64,000 nucleotides of DNA, from assembly GCA_902729315.2 (NCBI GenBank), contig LR746276.1, positions 5,396,669 to 5,460,668 on the forward strand, in the 5' to 3' direction. The translations under genes were made by a program, and so were the position numbers. Positions 1 through 14,611 of this stretch are shown here, one piece after another. Every line of letters begins with the position of its first letter. The stretch's first letter is position 1. Source of the stretch: Spirodela intermedia. Taxonomy: Eukaryota; Streptophyta; Magnoliopsida; Alismatales; Araceae. The notes below the pieces were generated by a model. It did no database searches, was not told the origin of the DNA, and saw only the letters and a program-made list of their open reading frames with translations.

Positions 1-1302
1 CAGAGGTCATCATCATCCGCCGCCGCACCGTGTCGATCGGGTATGACGCCAGCCCCGCTCCGTTCGTGATCAGCCACCCCAGCGCGAAGCTCGCGAAGAA
101 GCTATCCTGCAATCCACCGCGCATAGAGACCCCCTCATATTCATATGAATGAATTAATAAAACTATGACACCATATGAATTATCACAGTATCAATACTGT
201 GATCATTTATATTTATATAAACAGTTTATATACGCTTAATATCAATACTTCATTCAGAAAAACCGATTAATATGTTTAATGAGCTGACAAAAATTATCTG
301 CAGAAATCATAGGAGAGAGCAGGTACCTGAAGGGATCCAGTGAGAACCACCGGCTTCAGGGAGTCGTACATTCCGAAGTAGAGACCACGGTAGACGATGA
401 TCCCCACACATGAGATGTTGAATCCGCGGTAGAGACCAGCGACGCCGTCAGACTTCATAGTCTTCCTGTAGACATCAACCAGGCCGTTGAACTGCCTCTC
501 TCCCCCCTTCTTTGCTGCCTTTGCGTCGTTCGCAAGCCGGGTCCGGGCATAGTCCAAGGAGTACACGAACAGCAAGGATGAGGCACCAGCGGCGCCCCCA
601 GAGGCCAGATTGCCGGCGAACCATTTCCAGTAGCCGTCCCTGTCTTTCTTGAAGTTGAACATCCTCTTGAAGTAGTCCTTGAACGCAAAGTTCAAGGCCT
701 GGTGGGATAAGAGTGCAGGCCTCTTGTTAGCAACAAGGAGAATGCGGCATTGAGAAGGGTTCTCTGTCTGATAGAACAGATAGAAGAGAACGGACCTGTG
801 TTGGGAAGTAACGAATAACATTAGCGGTGTTGCCCCTCCACAGTGAAACGAAGCCTTCGTCTTTGATAGTTCGGCTGAAGCATTCGCTGATCCCCTTGTA
901 GGGCTGTGAGAGCCGACCGGTCTTGATCATCTCGTCCTGGTTCTGGATGAGAAGCTTGACTCGCTCAATGGGAGCAGCAGCGGTTTTGGATACAGCAGCA
1001 GAAACTCCACCCATGAGGAAGTCCGTGGCGAAAGACAGAAAACCTTTCTCTGACGGCGCATTGACAAACATGGGGGATGCAGGAGAAACCATAGAGAGAT
1101 CATAGGTGACTCTGCAGGATTGCATTAGAGGACCCTGAAGCCCACCATTGGCATATCTACCACTTGTAAAATTCCTCCCGTGAAAGGCTGGTCTGTAGAA
1201 GCTACCACTCTGAGCCAGCACATCTTGTGAAATGCTAGAACTCAGACGGAGCTGACCAGCTACCTTCTGGATAACAGATGGGTGGTTAAGCTGGTCAGCC
1301 AT
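1..1302 (-). CDS. AAC: Mitochondrial ADP/ATP carrier, 3' end cut off by the window edge
   Basis: Inner-membrane antiporter that exchanges cytosolic ADP for matrix ATP. Coding exons read right to left: 796..1302, 327..698 and 1..106 (continues beyond base 1). All junctions are GT..AG and phase 0, giving about 328 visible residues. The N-terminal ~75 residues are the extension typical of plant carriers (starts [10 protein letters not shown]). The three mitochondrial-carrier repeats are marked by PIERVK in repeat 1, SLDYARTR in repeat 2 and [11 protein letters not shown] in repeat 3; RRRMMM is the nucleotide-carrier signature. The ATG at 1302 is chosen because MADQ matches plant carriers and an intron acceptor lies 18 bases upstream. 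The leader is spliced from non-coding exons further right, which are present twice. Only the last ~50 residues are missing. Confidence 0.97.
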
Positions 1303-1390
1303 GCTTCCAGCAGAGAATCCTATAAGAATCAAACAAAATAAAAAGGGCATCAGCCAAATATATGATATTTAAATATGAATAAGCATGTAC

Positions 1391-1432
1391 TTGTTCGTAA
1401 ATGGCTCCAGGAACATAATCCCTTCTCCTAAA
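1391..1432 (-). other. Carrier 5' leader exon 2, proximal copy
   Basis: A 42-base non-coding exon is predicted between an acceptor TTTCACAG and a donor GTACATGC on the minus strand. It would join the first exon ending at 3786 to the coding exon whose acceptor is at 1320-1321. It is repeated with one base change at 4411..4452. Both splice signals are seen; use of the exon is inferred. Confidence 0.55.
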
Positions 1433-3785
1433 CTGTGAAAGGGAAAGAAAAGAAGAGGCACGAACAAAGTCTTGCTCCAAAGAAACTAAATTAAAAACTT
1501 TTCGGTTACAAGGTCAAAATACTAAAAGATAAAAGGGCCCATGGACAAATGTTCATGATATTGAAGGTCGAGAAAGTTCTTAGTGTAAAAGAATACTCAA
1601 CAGCCTACAAGAAAAAGTACTATTGTGCCATGATCCTCTCATGCACAATGAGATGGCTAGGGATATTTTTCTAGAGTGAGCAACTATTTGCCAGTTATAA
1701 TACTAAAGATGAATGTCTCATAGCTTGGTCTTAACTCGGTGAAAATCACCATAATAAGATCCTAGTCATCCACTAGCTGACCAATCGTAGCAAACTATTT
1801 TGATGCATTGGATGGACTCATAAAAAGGTAACATCCTACAGTGTGAGGCATGTAGTTTGTTGTGGGTTATGAATTCAAAACTTAAAGCCAATGCAAAAGC
1901 TCTAGAAGTAAAATATCTCAAACATCATTTGATGTATGATAAACAACTACTAATCAGAGGAAAGTCTCTGTTAGGGATGATATGAGCCGTATAAGAACTA
2001 TTTAGTCAGTCATTTCCCTAATAATGAAGTTCGAATTTGGCTGCTAGACTTCCTTCCCATCAATAAAAACATTTAAGGACAACTAAGTGGAGCTTTCGAC
2101 CATGGTCATATAATCACAGCTCTTTAGAACAGGAATAAATTAAGTTATCAACAAGAGATAGTGGTCACATAATAATGTCAGAAGAAATAAAGGCATCACG
2201 TTGGGAGATGCAACCATATATTTACGTGTTGTCGTGTAGGATGGCTCTAATGCCATATAAAGAAAGGTGAGAAGATAAAAGGTTGTTACAAGTTTGAAGA
2301 TGACTCATTCCACAAATGATGATTAGAGAGAATTCCACACAGAATTATCTATCAGGGTGGCATTCAAATTTATTCATTCAATAAATCTTCTCACAAGTCT
2401 ACAAATAGACGAAAACTGAGAAACAGTAACCGCAGCTACCACGAAAAAATGGGGCAAACTATTTCTACGCACAGCATCTTGCCCCATCTAGGCAGCTGTA
2501 AATGGAATTTAGGGTCACAGACTTAACATTATTAAAACCCTGACGATTTCTTCCTATTTTTATCTGTTAGTAAACGCAGAAGAAAGCTATGCAGACCCCT
2601 TTCTGGACGACTTGCACCGAAAAATCTCCCCATTCAACGAAAGCAAGATACGATCATACAACCCAAATGCCCGTTTAAAAGTAGCTGCAACAGGAACTCG
2701 AAATAGAGTTCCCTTGAAACACAAGAAGCAGTAATATCATTTATAAGCGTTTCTTTAACTAAAAACTTCCGGAGAATAGACATCAATATCTGAAGCACGA
2801 ATACACTTGTACATAGGATGGCTCACATTCCTGAGGGAAACCCATAGCATAGAAACAGCTGTACAACAGCCAACAACGGTGCTCGTCATTAAGCTTCCGA
2901 AAGGGAGGAGAAAACCATTCGAAAACCTTTACTATCATGTAAAGCTCAAGGTACAAGCGGAGGGATACAGTAGCAGAAAATCAAGGAAAGCCATGCAAAA
3001 AGATTTGGAATAACAATAAAAAAGAAAAAAATGACAATAAGAAATCAAACCAATCATACTCAATGCTAGATACTAACATATAACACCCCGCATTGGGTAG
3101 TATGATGACTATAACACAGATGGCTACAAAAGCGTAAATTGTTCAAACGGGAGCAGGCCCACAGAACTTCCGCAAACATCCGAGACCGAAACTCGGGCCA
3201 ATATTAAGCTCCACGAAAAAACTACCGGAAAATAATGGTAAAATAAAAATACTCAATAAACGATTAACAAGACCGAAAGATCAACAGATGATGAAAAGAA
3301 TATAAATAAAAATGGCCTACTTTCCCATCATTAATAAATCAGAATTTCGGACTCGTGAACGGACATTTGCAAACCACGGTCACAAAAGAATACTGTCAAA
3401 CACAGAGAGCATGTAGGCAACTACGCCTCGCAACAGCGAGATCTACAAACTCAGATGCAGAGAACAGGAAAGATAACTGGATTTCAAAGACATAACATCA
3501 ACGCGGCTACATTATTCGCGTACGAAATCGAATAAATCGACGTCTCCACACAAATCAGGTATGAACAACAAGAACCTAGTCTGATAACCGAGAAAACACG
3601 CTACAGATCTAACATCGAACTTTCGGGTTCCAAAAAAAAAGAAAAACGCTCAGATCCACCAGCAGATACAATCAAATGGTGCAGATCTACAATAAAATCC
3701 CAAACAAATGGCCACACAGACCTCCAATGAGGACAACGAACAAGAGGAGCAGAGAAGACCGAGATAGGAATGAGTAGGAACGCAC

Positions 3786-3844
3786 CTTCGGAGAATGAGC
3801 GGAGGGGGAAGACACCCCTACGCCGCCTCGCGTATAAAACGAGC

Positions 3845-3879
<35 letters not shown>

Positions 3880-3990
3880 CGACGGAGAAGGAAAGCGTAG
3901 AAAAACCCTTGGACCAGTGGAGATTTATTAGCAAGTCCCCACCGCCCGAATCCGCGCTCTCTCAACCAATAGTTACTTTTCTTGACCATC
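3786..3990 (-). promoter_or_regulatory. Carrier promoter and first leader exon, copy A
   Basis: On the minus strand a CT tract (3845-3879) leads into a leader ending at a good donor, GAAG then GTGCGTTCC, at 3786/3785. The same arrangement recurs in copy B, ending at 5301. The transcription start is not defined; it probably lies just right of the CT tract. Confidence 0.5.
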
Positions 3991-4410
3991 CCAAAATTTT
4001 CAAACTTACATTTTCGTCCTCTTAGAATAAACCCTACAGTAAATACTTTTGCTACTAAAAACGTATTCGCTGAGAAGGTCGGGAAAAGGTATAAACATAA
4101 ATTATAAAAACTTACAGTATAATAAGAATATAGAGGAAATTTTGATTATTGCCCCAGCCATTTATATGGGTTAAATCAAGAAAAAACCACAACGAAATAT
4201 CTCCTACCAGGAGGATGACTCACCCCCCTACATCCTTGGAACCCCAACTCCCGTTCACGCGCTGCGGACGACTACGACAGGGCTGGTGATTAACCTTACA
4301 GGGAGGTGACGATTAAAGATCACGGACCTAATGGACGGCCGTCATCGGCTATTTAATATCGAGTGGCGTCAGCCAAATATTGTGATATTTAAATATGAAT
4401 AAGCATGTAC

Positions 4411-4452
4411 TTGTTCGTAAATGGCTCCAGGAACATAATCCCTTCTCTTAAA
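4411..4452 (-). other. Carrier 5' leader exon 2, distal (duplicate) copy
   Basis: This 42-base exon is nearly identical to 1391..1432 with the same acceptor and donor. It lies in the second unit of the tandem duplication, so a transcript starting at the copy B promoter could carry this exon, the proximal one, or both. Confidence 0.5.
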
Positions 4453-5300
4453 CTGTGAAAGGGAAAGAAAAGAAGAGGCACGAACAAAGTCTTGCTCCAA
4501 AGAAACTAAATTAAAAACTTTTCGGTTACAAGGTCAAAATACTAAAAGATAAAAGGGCCCATGGACAAATGTTCATGATATTGAAGGTCGAGAAAGTTAG
4601 TGTAAAATTGTAACCCAGAGTTATAATCTGGCACAGATTCATAACCAATATTAAAGCCTTTGAGGTTGTTACAAGTTTGATGATAACTCATTCCCTGAAT
4701 GATGATTAGAACGAATTCCACGCAGAATTATCCACTAGGATGCCATTCTAATTATACAAATAGACGAAAACTAAAACACAGTAACCGCAGCTACCGCAAA
4801 AACATGGAGCAAATTATTCGTACGCAAAGCATTTTGCTCGATCAAGCATGATTTAAACCCTGACGATTTTCCCATCATTAATAAATCAGAATTTCGGACT
4901 CCTGAACGGACACATTTGTAAACCACGGTTACAGAAGAAAATTTTCAAACACAGAGAGCATATGGGGAAACAGATCTCACAACCGCGAGATCTACAAACT
5001 CAGATGCAGAGAACAGGAAAAGATAACTGGATTTCAAAGACATAACATCCACGCGGCATCGAATAAATCGCCGTCTACAACACAAGAACCTGGTATGATA
5101 ACCGAGAAAACACGCTACGGATCAAACATCGAGCTTCCGGATTCCAAAAAGAAGAAAAACGCTCAGATCCACCAGCAGATACAATCAAATGGCGCAAGTC
5201 TACAATAAAATCCCAAACAAACGTTCACACAGACCTCCGACGAGGACAACGAACAAGAGAAGAGCAGAGAAGGCCGAGGAGGGAATGACTAGGAACGCAC

Positions 5301-5480
5301 CTTCGGAGAACGAGCGGAGGGAAGAAGCCCCTACGTCGCCTCGCGTATAAAATGGGCACAGAGACAGAGAGAGAGAGAGAGAGAGAGCGCGCGGAGAAGG
5401 AAAGCGTGGGGAAACCCTTTGACCAGTGGACATTTATTTGAAAGTCCCCGCCGCCCGAATCCCCGGTCTCTCAACCAATA
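5301..5480 (-). promoter_or_regulatory. Carrier promoter and first leader exon, copy B
   Basis: This is the duplicate of 3786..3990. The donor GAAG/GTGCGTTCC and the CT tract (5361-5387) are preserved. It could act as a second, more distal promoter for the carrier gene about 4 kb from its start codon. Confidence 0.5.
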
Positions 5481-5824
5481 GGAATTTTTCTTCACCATCT
5501 CAAAAATTGCAAACTTGCATTTTCGACATCTTAAAATAAACCCTACAGTAAATACTTTTGATACTAAAAACATATTCGCTGATCAAGGTCGAGAAAAGGT
5601 ATAAACATAAATTTTGATTATTGTCCCATCCCTTTTAATAGGAATTAAATCAAGAAAAAAACCACAACGAAAATCTCCTACCAGGAGGTTGACTTACTCC
5701 CTAAATCCTTGGAACCGGAACTACCGTTCACGTAGGCGGTGATTAACCTTACCGGGAAGTGACGATTAAAGATCTTCCGTAGACCTCCTGGAGAACTTTC
5801 CGGGTATTTAATATCGAGTGGCGT

Positions 5825-6540
5825 AAGCTACCTGGCACTTTTGACGGTCTCAAAATGCCATGTGCGTCAAACGTGACGGCGATGTGGACGCGGGCGTCAC
5901 GTCGCCTTCAGCACGATTGTGTGGACTCCCCCGAAAAGTTGACGTGTGTCTAACTCCTATAAGTTTTGATATTACGAATATACTCATACAAGCTCAGAAA
6001 ATACTTTCCTGCGAACAATTGAGGGTATCAACATAATTTAACATTTAGTAAGGGTAGGATCCAAGCACAGAACAAATTATATTTACATTATTACGTAAAA
6101 AAATATAAATGGCGTCTAGTTTTATTTTCATGCCGCTTAAGTTATGGGCCCCACCAAAACCTGGGCCTAAGCAAGGGTATAAATAATGGGCTTTGGGCCC
6201 GACAAATTCATATCCAAGCCAGAGCGCGGCCCAAGTTGGTACGGCCCACTTTCCCCCAAATTTTTAATACGAACGTATGCATAAATATGGTGCAAAATTA
6301 GCAAAAAATGAAATAAAAATGTTTTTCATCATTTTGACGTCATAAGTGGGCCAAGGGAGAAAGAACCGAGCGGGGCGGGGTTCGAAGGGGCCTGGCCCAG
6401 AAGTATAGGCCCAGACCGGACGGGGCCCATAAGTGAGAGCCGAAGGAGAAATGGGGAGGAAGGGCGTGGGTGTGATTGACCACATGAATTGAATGCCTCA
6501 TTCATGATCCTACCGCAGGGATCGAGATCCCGAAGAGCGA
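5825..6540. promoter_or_regulatory. Spacer with TGGGCY (site II) cluster upstream of the carrier
   Basis: No gene is seen. From about 6140 to 6435 there are roughly ten TGGGCC/TGGGCT or reverse-complement motifs. Such site II elements are bound by TCP factors and are common upstream of plant nuclear genes for mitochondrial proteins. The cluster is about 700 bases upstream of promoter copy B. Function is inferred. Confidence 0.35.
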
Positions 6541-6585
6541 ATTGAATCACTCCGAGAGAACCCACACAAACTTATGTGGGTCACA

Positions 6586-7145
6586 TCCCATGCAGCTTCT
6601 TCTCTCTCTCTCTCTCTCTCTCATCCACCGTCCTATGCAACACAATCCATCCTTAAAGAGAGGGGGAGAGAGAGAGAGAGGAGGGAGGGAGGGAGGGAGG
6701 GAGGGAGGGAGGGAGGAAGTATGGATCTAGTTATTCTTTCATCCACCACTCTACGACACTATGCAGTCCATTCTCCGATAGGGAAGGAGAGAGAGAAGGG
6801 GAGAGAGTGTCCCATGCAACTAATCTCTCATCACTATCCTGTACGACACTGTCCAATCTTTAAGAGAGTGAGAAGGGGAGAAATGCCATACAGCTACTCT
6901 CTCGTCGATTATCCGGTAGATATCTTCTACTCTACAAGAGAGAGAGAGAGAGAGAGTAATTGGGTGATCCAATCAACACGGTATTCACTTTCTCTCTCTT
7001 TCTTTCTTGCTCGCTCTCTCTACTTTGTAGATTGGGAACCAACCTGTTACTCTCCCATTTAGGTCCCAACATGCCATGCTGCTACTCTCATATCCACGGT
7101 CCTCCCCTGGAGTCTATTATCCTAGAGAGAGAGAGAGAGAGAGAA
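6586..7145. repeat. GA-punctuated minisatellite, five degenerate copies
   Basis: A 60-70 base core beginning CCATGCAGCT and ending CTTTAAGAGAG or similar recurs at about 6588, 6726, 6811, 6887 and 7073. Copies are separated by GA or GGGA tracts (6661-6717 is GAGG-rich). Reading frames across it are low-complexity and look non-coding. Confidence 0.7.
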
Positions 7146-7258
7146 TAATTGGCCGTTTCACAATCTGTGTATGTGGGTGTGTGTGGACTTTGATGGAATC
7201 AACATGATACTCTCTCCTTAAGATCCCAGCGTAGGTGATTACCCGGAAAGGGTAACGC

Positions 7259-7500
7259 GTGAAACGGCAATACAGGAAACAGCCAGAGGCATCGAGAGGC
7301 TATAGAGTCCGTCTGTTTCTCTTTCTCCTCCTTCTTCTCCTTCTTCTTCTTCTGGGCTTTACCCTAGAATGCTTCAGCAGGTCAGAGCGTCGTCAGAGTC
7401 GGGGCCGAGGGCCCTCCATGGTTTGGGGCTTGCCCTCTTACGGCATAGCAGTGAGTTGTAGCTGGGCTGAATTCGAATGATCGCTCTGATTCGATTGATG
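7259..7500. other. Spacer between minisatellites, no gene recognised
   Basis: A short open frame contains a run of leucines derived from a CTT/CTC repeat. It matches no family and has no splice or promoter context that would support a gene. Confidence 0.4.
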
Positions 7501-7579
7501 TATATATATTATTCGCATTGCTCACATTGTTTCGACGTATCTTTCTTCACTCGGGTTTCCCACCCGATGTGGGAAAATC

Positions 7580-7584
7580 AAGAG

Positions 7585-7618
<34 letters not shown>

Positions 7619-8290
7619 AGAGATAAATCTATGGAGTCATGCGGAACCGGTCTTCCAGAGTTAAGAGTGGAGGGTCCATCGAGAATAACTCACAAGACTG
7701 TGAGAAAGGGAGAGGTGTACAGAAAGAGAGAAAGGTATAGGGAAGAGGAGGGGGGGCGAGGGGAGGGAGAGATGAACGGGGGAAAGCGGAATAGGTCTTC
7801 GAGAGTTAAGAGTTGAGGGTCCATGAAGAGTAATTGAACAGAGAAGGAGAAAGGGAGAGGTGTACAGAGTGAGAAAAGGGGGGAGAGAAGAAAGAGCGAA
7901 ACGGGGGGAGAGAGAGATAGAAAGCGATGTGTGGTGTAAAACAGAATAGGTTGTCGAGGGTTGAGTCGAAGGTCCGCGAAGATAAGAAGACAAACTACAC
8001 AGAGAGTGAGAAAGGGATATGGAGAAAGAGAGAGAGAGGGAGAGAAGCATCAGGAAAGGAGAGAGGAGGGAGGAGATGGACAGAGACTTGTGAGATAGGT
8101 AGAGGCGGCAGGAGAGAGAGAGAGAGAGAGAGAGAGATATGGAGTTCAGAAGAATCGGTCGTCGAGAGTAAAGTGTTGCGGTTACATGAAGAGTAATTCA
8201 ACAGAGAATAATAGAGGAAACGGGCTCGAGAGTGAAAAAGGAATAGGGGAGGGGGAGAGAGGGAGAGAGGGAGAGAGAGAGAGAGAGACG
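7580..8290. repeat. Second GA-punctuated minisatellite, four ~150-170 base copies
   Basis: The unit contains GGTCTTCGAGAGTTAAGAG, then GGGTCCATGAAGAGTAAT, then GAGAAAGGGAGAGGTGTACAG and a GA tract. Copies start near 7640, 7790, 7940 and 8145 and become more diverged to the right. GA tracts lie at 7585-7616, 8114-8138 and 8250-8288. Confidence 0.75.
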
Positions 8291-9500
8291 ACAGTTGCGT
8301 CCATTCAAATGCACCTAGAGTTTCCATGCACAAATGGTAGCGTGCCCAAAAAAAAATAGCATCAGCCATATTCATTCCCTCCTGTACTTCCATTAGGATT
8401 TGTTCAGATCTGCTGGATTGCATCAGAGGAGCAGTGAGATCGCTGACAGACCACCACAGCCCTAGTACTGCGTTAACCCTAACACACTCCACAACCAGCA
8501 TGCACACACACACACTTCTCCATGTCTTCACTTCTTCTTCTTGCTCCTGACAGGTACGGAGGCCATCATCCCCCCTTCTCCTCAAACAGTGAAACCCTAG
8601 CCATGGCGTCGTCCTCATCCTCCCAGAAACCCTAGACTGGAAGAAATCCCCGTCCCCCGCAAGTCACAGACTCCCCCCTATTTATTATCGTCACTGTTGG
8701 ACATCAATGGCTCCACTGTTTGCGTATACCTCGAACCTGTTGTGTCGGTGAGAAACGGAGGTCGGAAACCCTAGCGAGCCCTGTAAGCCGGCCTGGCAAG
8801 CACATGGGCGAAGGGGAACGATGGAGACTATTTACGGCAATGAATGGTTCTCGTGGGTCATCTCCGAACCCAAGTAGAAGGGCCCACCATGGCGGCGCCA
8901 CTTGATCCCGGAGAAGCCGCCGCCGCCGCCGCCGGCATTGTTGGGCCGTTGGATCGCCGCTAACGAGGAAGATAAGGACTGGGGAAAAGATCGGACGGTA
9001 AAAATCGAAACTTTTTTGGTGGTCGGCGGAGGGGATCCACATTTTTCGATCACTCACCCGCGATCTGACGTATGTTGCTGCCGAGGGAGACGAAGGCTCC
9101 CTGACGAAACTCCCGGTCCAACTCAAGAACCATCATCAAAGTTTGACTTTACACATAATTGGCTCGTTATTGCCAAGTTTGACCAGTCTGGTGAACAACG
9201 CTCAACATCCAGGTGGGTTCGCCACGTGGGCAAAGATGGTGGGGTGGCATACACTGGGGTTGGACTTCGAAGATCGGACAACCTGTGAAAGCGCATCCAG
9301 ACTCAAAGTCAATTACGTTAACCATATTATTTAATTGTGTTTACCTTAGAAAATTATAAAAAATATTACGAACGAAGATGATGATGACATCATGATGATG
9401 GAAGGAAAGACGTCGGACTGTGACAGCTGTATAGGCTGAGTCAGAGATTGTCAAGCATAGGCGTTAAGCAGCCCACAGCAGTCGAGGACGATGCTCTCAT
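8291..9500. promoter_or_regulatory. Gene-poor stretch with telo-boxes
   Basis: AAACCCTAG occurs at 8592-8600, 8627-8635 and 8766-8774, and TAACCCTAAC at 8474-8483. Telo-boxes of this kind sit in promoters and 5' leaders of ribosomal and translation genes, but I find no recognisable coding exon next to them. The longest minus-strand frame here (8704-9126) resembles no family and is arginine/proline-rich. Confidence 0.35.
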
Positions 9501-10464
9501 GATTGAGCTTAGGAGACCGTGATGATAATATAAGCCAAAGAAAATTGATGAGATGGAAAGGAATTGGCGAACGATGTATATATATACTCAGACAGAGCGA
9601 GAGAGAGAGAGAGAGAGGTGGAGAGATTGATAGAGGAATGAAGAGGAGATAGAGAGGGAGGGGGAGGAGCCTCTAGCATTATTGCATGAAACCCACGACA
9701 GATCACTCTAATTACCGGACTATGGCATACATGGTTAAGGAACACCGTAAACCCTGTGGGACCTCTGCCTCTCACCTGTACGTGAATCTTCTATTGCCAA
9801 GGCCGGGGGACTACTTGGGGAAGAAGCTGAGGTTTCTACAGTTGTAGAGGGCGCCAGAAGCAACATATGTGCTTCTCTCTCTCTCTACAGATTTCTACAG
9901 TGCGTATGCCTGAGTCTGAATTTCGAAGGGTTGGGGAAGGAGGGGGCTGCGGACGGATGGGGGGCGCGGCGGCGAGGTGGTGGCGAGTGAGGAGACGGTG
10001 GTGCTGCTGCATAGCCGACAAGAAGGTCCTATCACAAAAGTAGCTACATGCTCGGACGTGACCACCACACCCCGAAGGGAAAGGGAATCAGTGAAAAAAT
10101 GTGCCTTTTTTGTACTGATCTCTCCCCCTTCCTCCCCTCCGAGCATGGTACAGTGAATTGTAACCAAAACAAAGGTTTGCCCTTCAGCTTCCATTCATTT
10201 TCTAGGTCTCTCTCTGTGCGCCCTCATTTGGTCACTTTTTAGGCTTTCGTTTTGTGAACAGCTTCATAGCTACTCTCTCTCTCTCCCTCTCTCTCTGCCT
10301 CTCTCTCCCCCCTCTCTCTCTCCCTCTCCCTCCCTCTCCCTCCCTCTCTCTCCTCTCTCTCTCTCTCTCCCCCTCACCCTCCCTCTCCCTTCCTCTCCCT
10401 TCCTCTCCCTTCCTCTCCCTCCCTCTCCCTTCCTCTCCCTCCCTCTCCCTCCCTCTCTCTCTCC

Positions 10465-10498
<34 letters not shown>

Positions 10499-10713
10499 CC
10501 CCTTCCTCTAGATATATATATCACCCCGTCCAATATATGTACCGGTCTTGTGCCTCTGACTCTGTATTCACTTCTCTCTCTATGCCCTCAGCTCCTCCCA
10601 TCTCGCTCCCTCTCTCTCTCTCTCCTCCACACAATCTCCTTTACAGTTGCTTCCTTTCTATAACCTCCTTCAAGAAGCGATCCGTCCCCTCCCTCCCCCA
10701 TCAACCGGAAACC
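9501..10713. repeat. Upstream region of the WIP gene with a 240-base pyrimidine tract
   Basis: From 10270 to 10508 the plus strand is almost pure C/T: CT, CCCTCT and CCCTTCCTCT units. It ends about 200 bases before the WIP start codon, so it lies in the promoter or 5' leader. The rest (9501-10269) contains a GA tract at 9597-9618 and no recognisable gene. Confidence 0.7.
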
Positions 10714-13643
<2,930 letters not shown>

Positions 13644-14437
13644 CAGGACACGATGGATGAGATGAGATGCCGCCATGCATGAGAAGCGAAGGTTTTCTTT
13701 CAGTGCTGCACTCCCCGAATCTGTAGTATCCATCCTGCTTATGTGCTTGAATAAGCGGGGCTTTTCCCGCGTATAATCACTGCTTTGTCGGATTGTTGGA
13801 ACATGCTAAACGTTTGGCCGAAACTTATAAGTCTCGATTACATGTCGTCTCCCATCATCGATCGGTTCTTAGCTGCGTAGTTCCAATTAGTTCCATCGAG
13901 TTTCATCATCACAGATTTAGATGAACTAATGATCTGCAGAGGATAAAATCGTAGTATATGAAACCCATCGAGCAGCAAGAAATTGGATGAACTGCTCGTT
14001 ATATGTAGAGATGGGAAAGCATTCATTTTTTTCAGGGAGATGGACCCGGAAAAGACGATTTCATCTGGGAAATGACGACGGAAGCAGAGTTTAAATATCC
14101 ACACCGACCCATTGGGCTCAAGGGCTTTACGTGCTTCAGACAGGCTGCGACCGAAGGAACCGGTCAACGCCTCGAGAATTGTTCTCTGCTCTCTCCTCTT
14201 CCTCGTCCTCCTCCCCACCGCTCAAAGTATGGCTTCACAGCCCGCCCTATTTTTGGCGAATTCACCGCCTATAAGAGCCGCCCCCCTACCCGCCATTGCT
14301 TCAGGCCCACGGAGGAAGAGCTAGAGAGAGAGAGAGAGAGGGAGCTCACCAAAGACCTATCAGAGCTCCCCGTTCGGCCCATCTCCAGAGCGGCTTCTGG
14401 GCGTCTGCGACGAGCAAACAACTGAAAGTCGCCGCCG
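13644..14437. promoter_or_regulatory. WIP 3' region and AGP promoter
   Basis: The left part holds the WIP 3' untranslated region (AATAA-like signal near 13750). A TATA-like TATAAG lies at 14270-14275, about 165 bases before the AGP start, and a short GA tract at 14321-14341 lies in the probable leader. Confidence 0.45.
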
Positions 14438-14611
14438 ATGGAGATGAGGAAGATCGCCTGCGCCGTCCTCGTCGCCGCCGCCTCGGCGACCGCCGCCGTG
14501 GCCGGTGACGCCGCCGCCCCCGCGCCGGCGCCCGCCAGCGGCGCCTCCGCCGTGGCCGCCTCCCTCTTCGGAGCCTCCCTCCTCTCCTTCCTCGCCTTCT
14601 ACCTGCAGTAA
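14438..14611 (+). CDS. Arabinogalactan peptide (AGP23-like), 57 residues
   Basis: Single-exon gene for a tiny secreted proteoglycan core. It begins MEMRKIACAVLVAAAS, a signal peptide cleaved about residue 22. A very short mature core follows with alternating Ala-Pro (APAPAPA), where hydroxyproline-linked arabinogalactan is expected. The C-terminus is hydrophobic (SLLSFLAFYLQ), as in a GPI-anchor signal. The length and the MEM(R/K)KIACAVL start match plant AG-peptides, especially the AGP23 group. It lies 0.8 kb downstream of the WIP gene on the same strand. The frame is very GC-rich, and the antisense arginine-rich frames over it are shadows. Confidence 0.9.
   Translation: MEMRKIACAVLVAAASATAAVAGDAAAPAPAPASGASAVAASLFGASLLSFLAFYLQ

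Larger units (their letters stand above)
1351..5824. repeat. Tandem duplication of the carrier leader/promoter region
   Basis: Unit A spans 1351..4369 and unit B 4370..5824. Both begin CAGCCAAATAT and both end ATATCGAGTGGCGT, so the junction at 4369/4370 is clean. Unit B is shorter because about 1.6 kb present in unit A is missing (approximately 1600-2270 and 2540-3320). Matching blocks include 1351-1595 with 4370-4600, 2280-2450 with 4670-4800, and 3325-4369 with 4865-5824. Confidence 0.9.

Noticed and set aside
6574-7062. 162-codon plus-strand frame
   Set aside because: It runs across the GA-punctuated minisatellite, is low-complexity, and has no conserved domain.
8704-9126. 140-codon minus-strand frame near the telo-boxes
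   Set aside because: It has a poly-Arg run from a CCG repeat, no recognisable domain and no plausible splice partners.
10254-10533. Long Ser/Leu-rich and Arg/Glu-rich frames on both strands
   Set aside because: They are read-through of the CT/CCCTCT tract; there is no family match, and the same frames appear at every GA/CT microsatellite.
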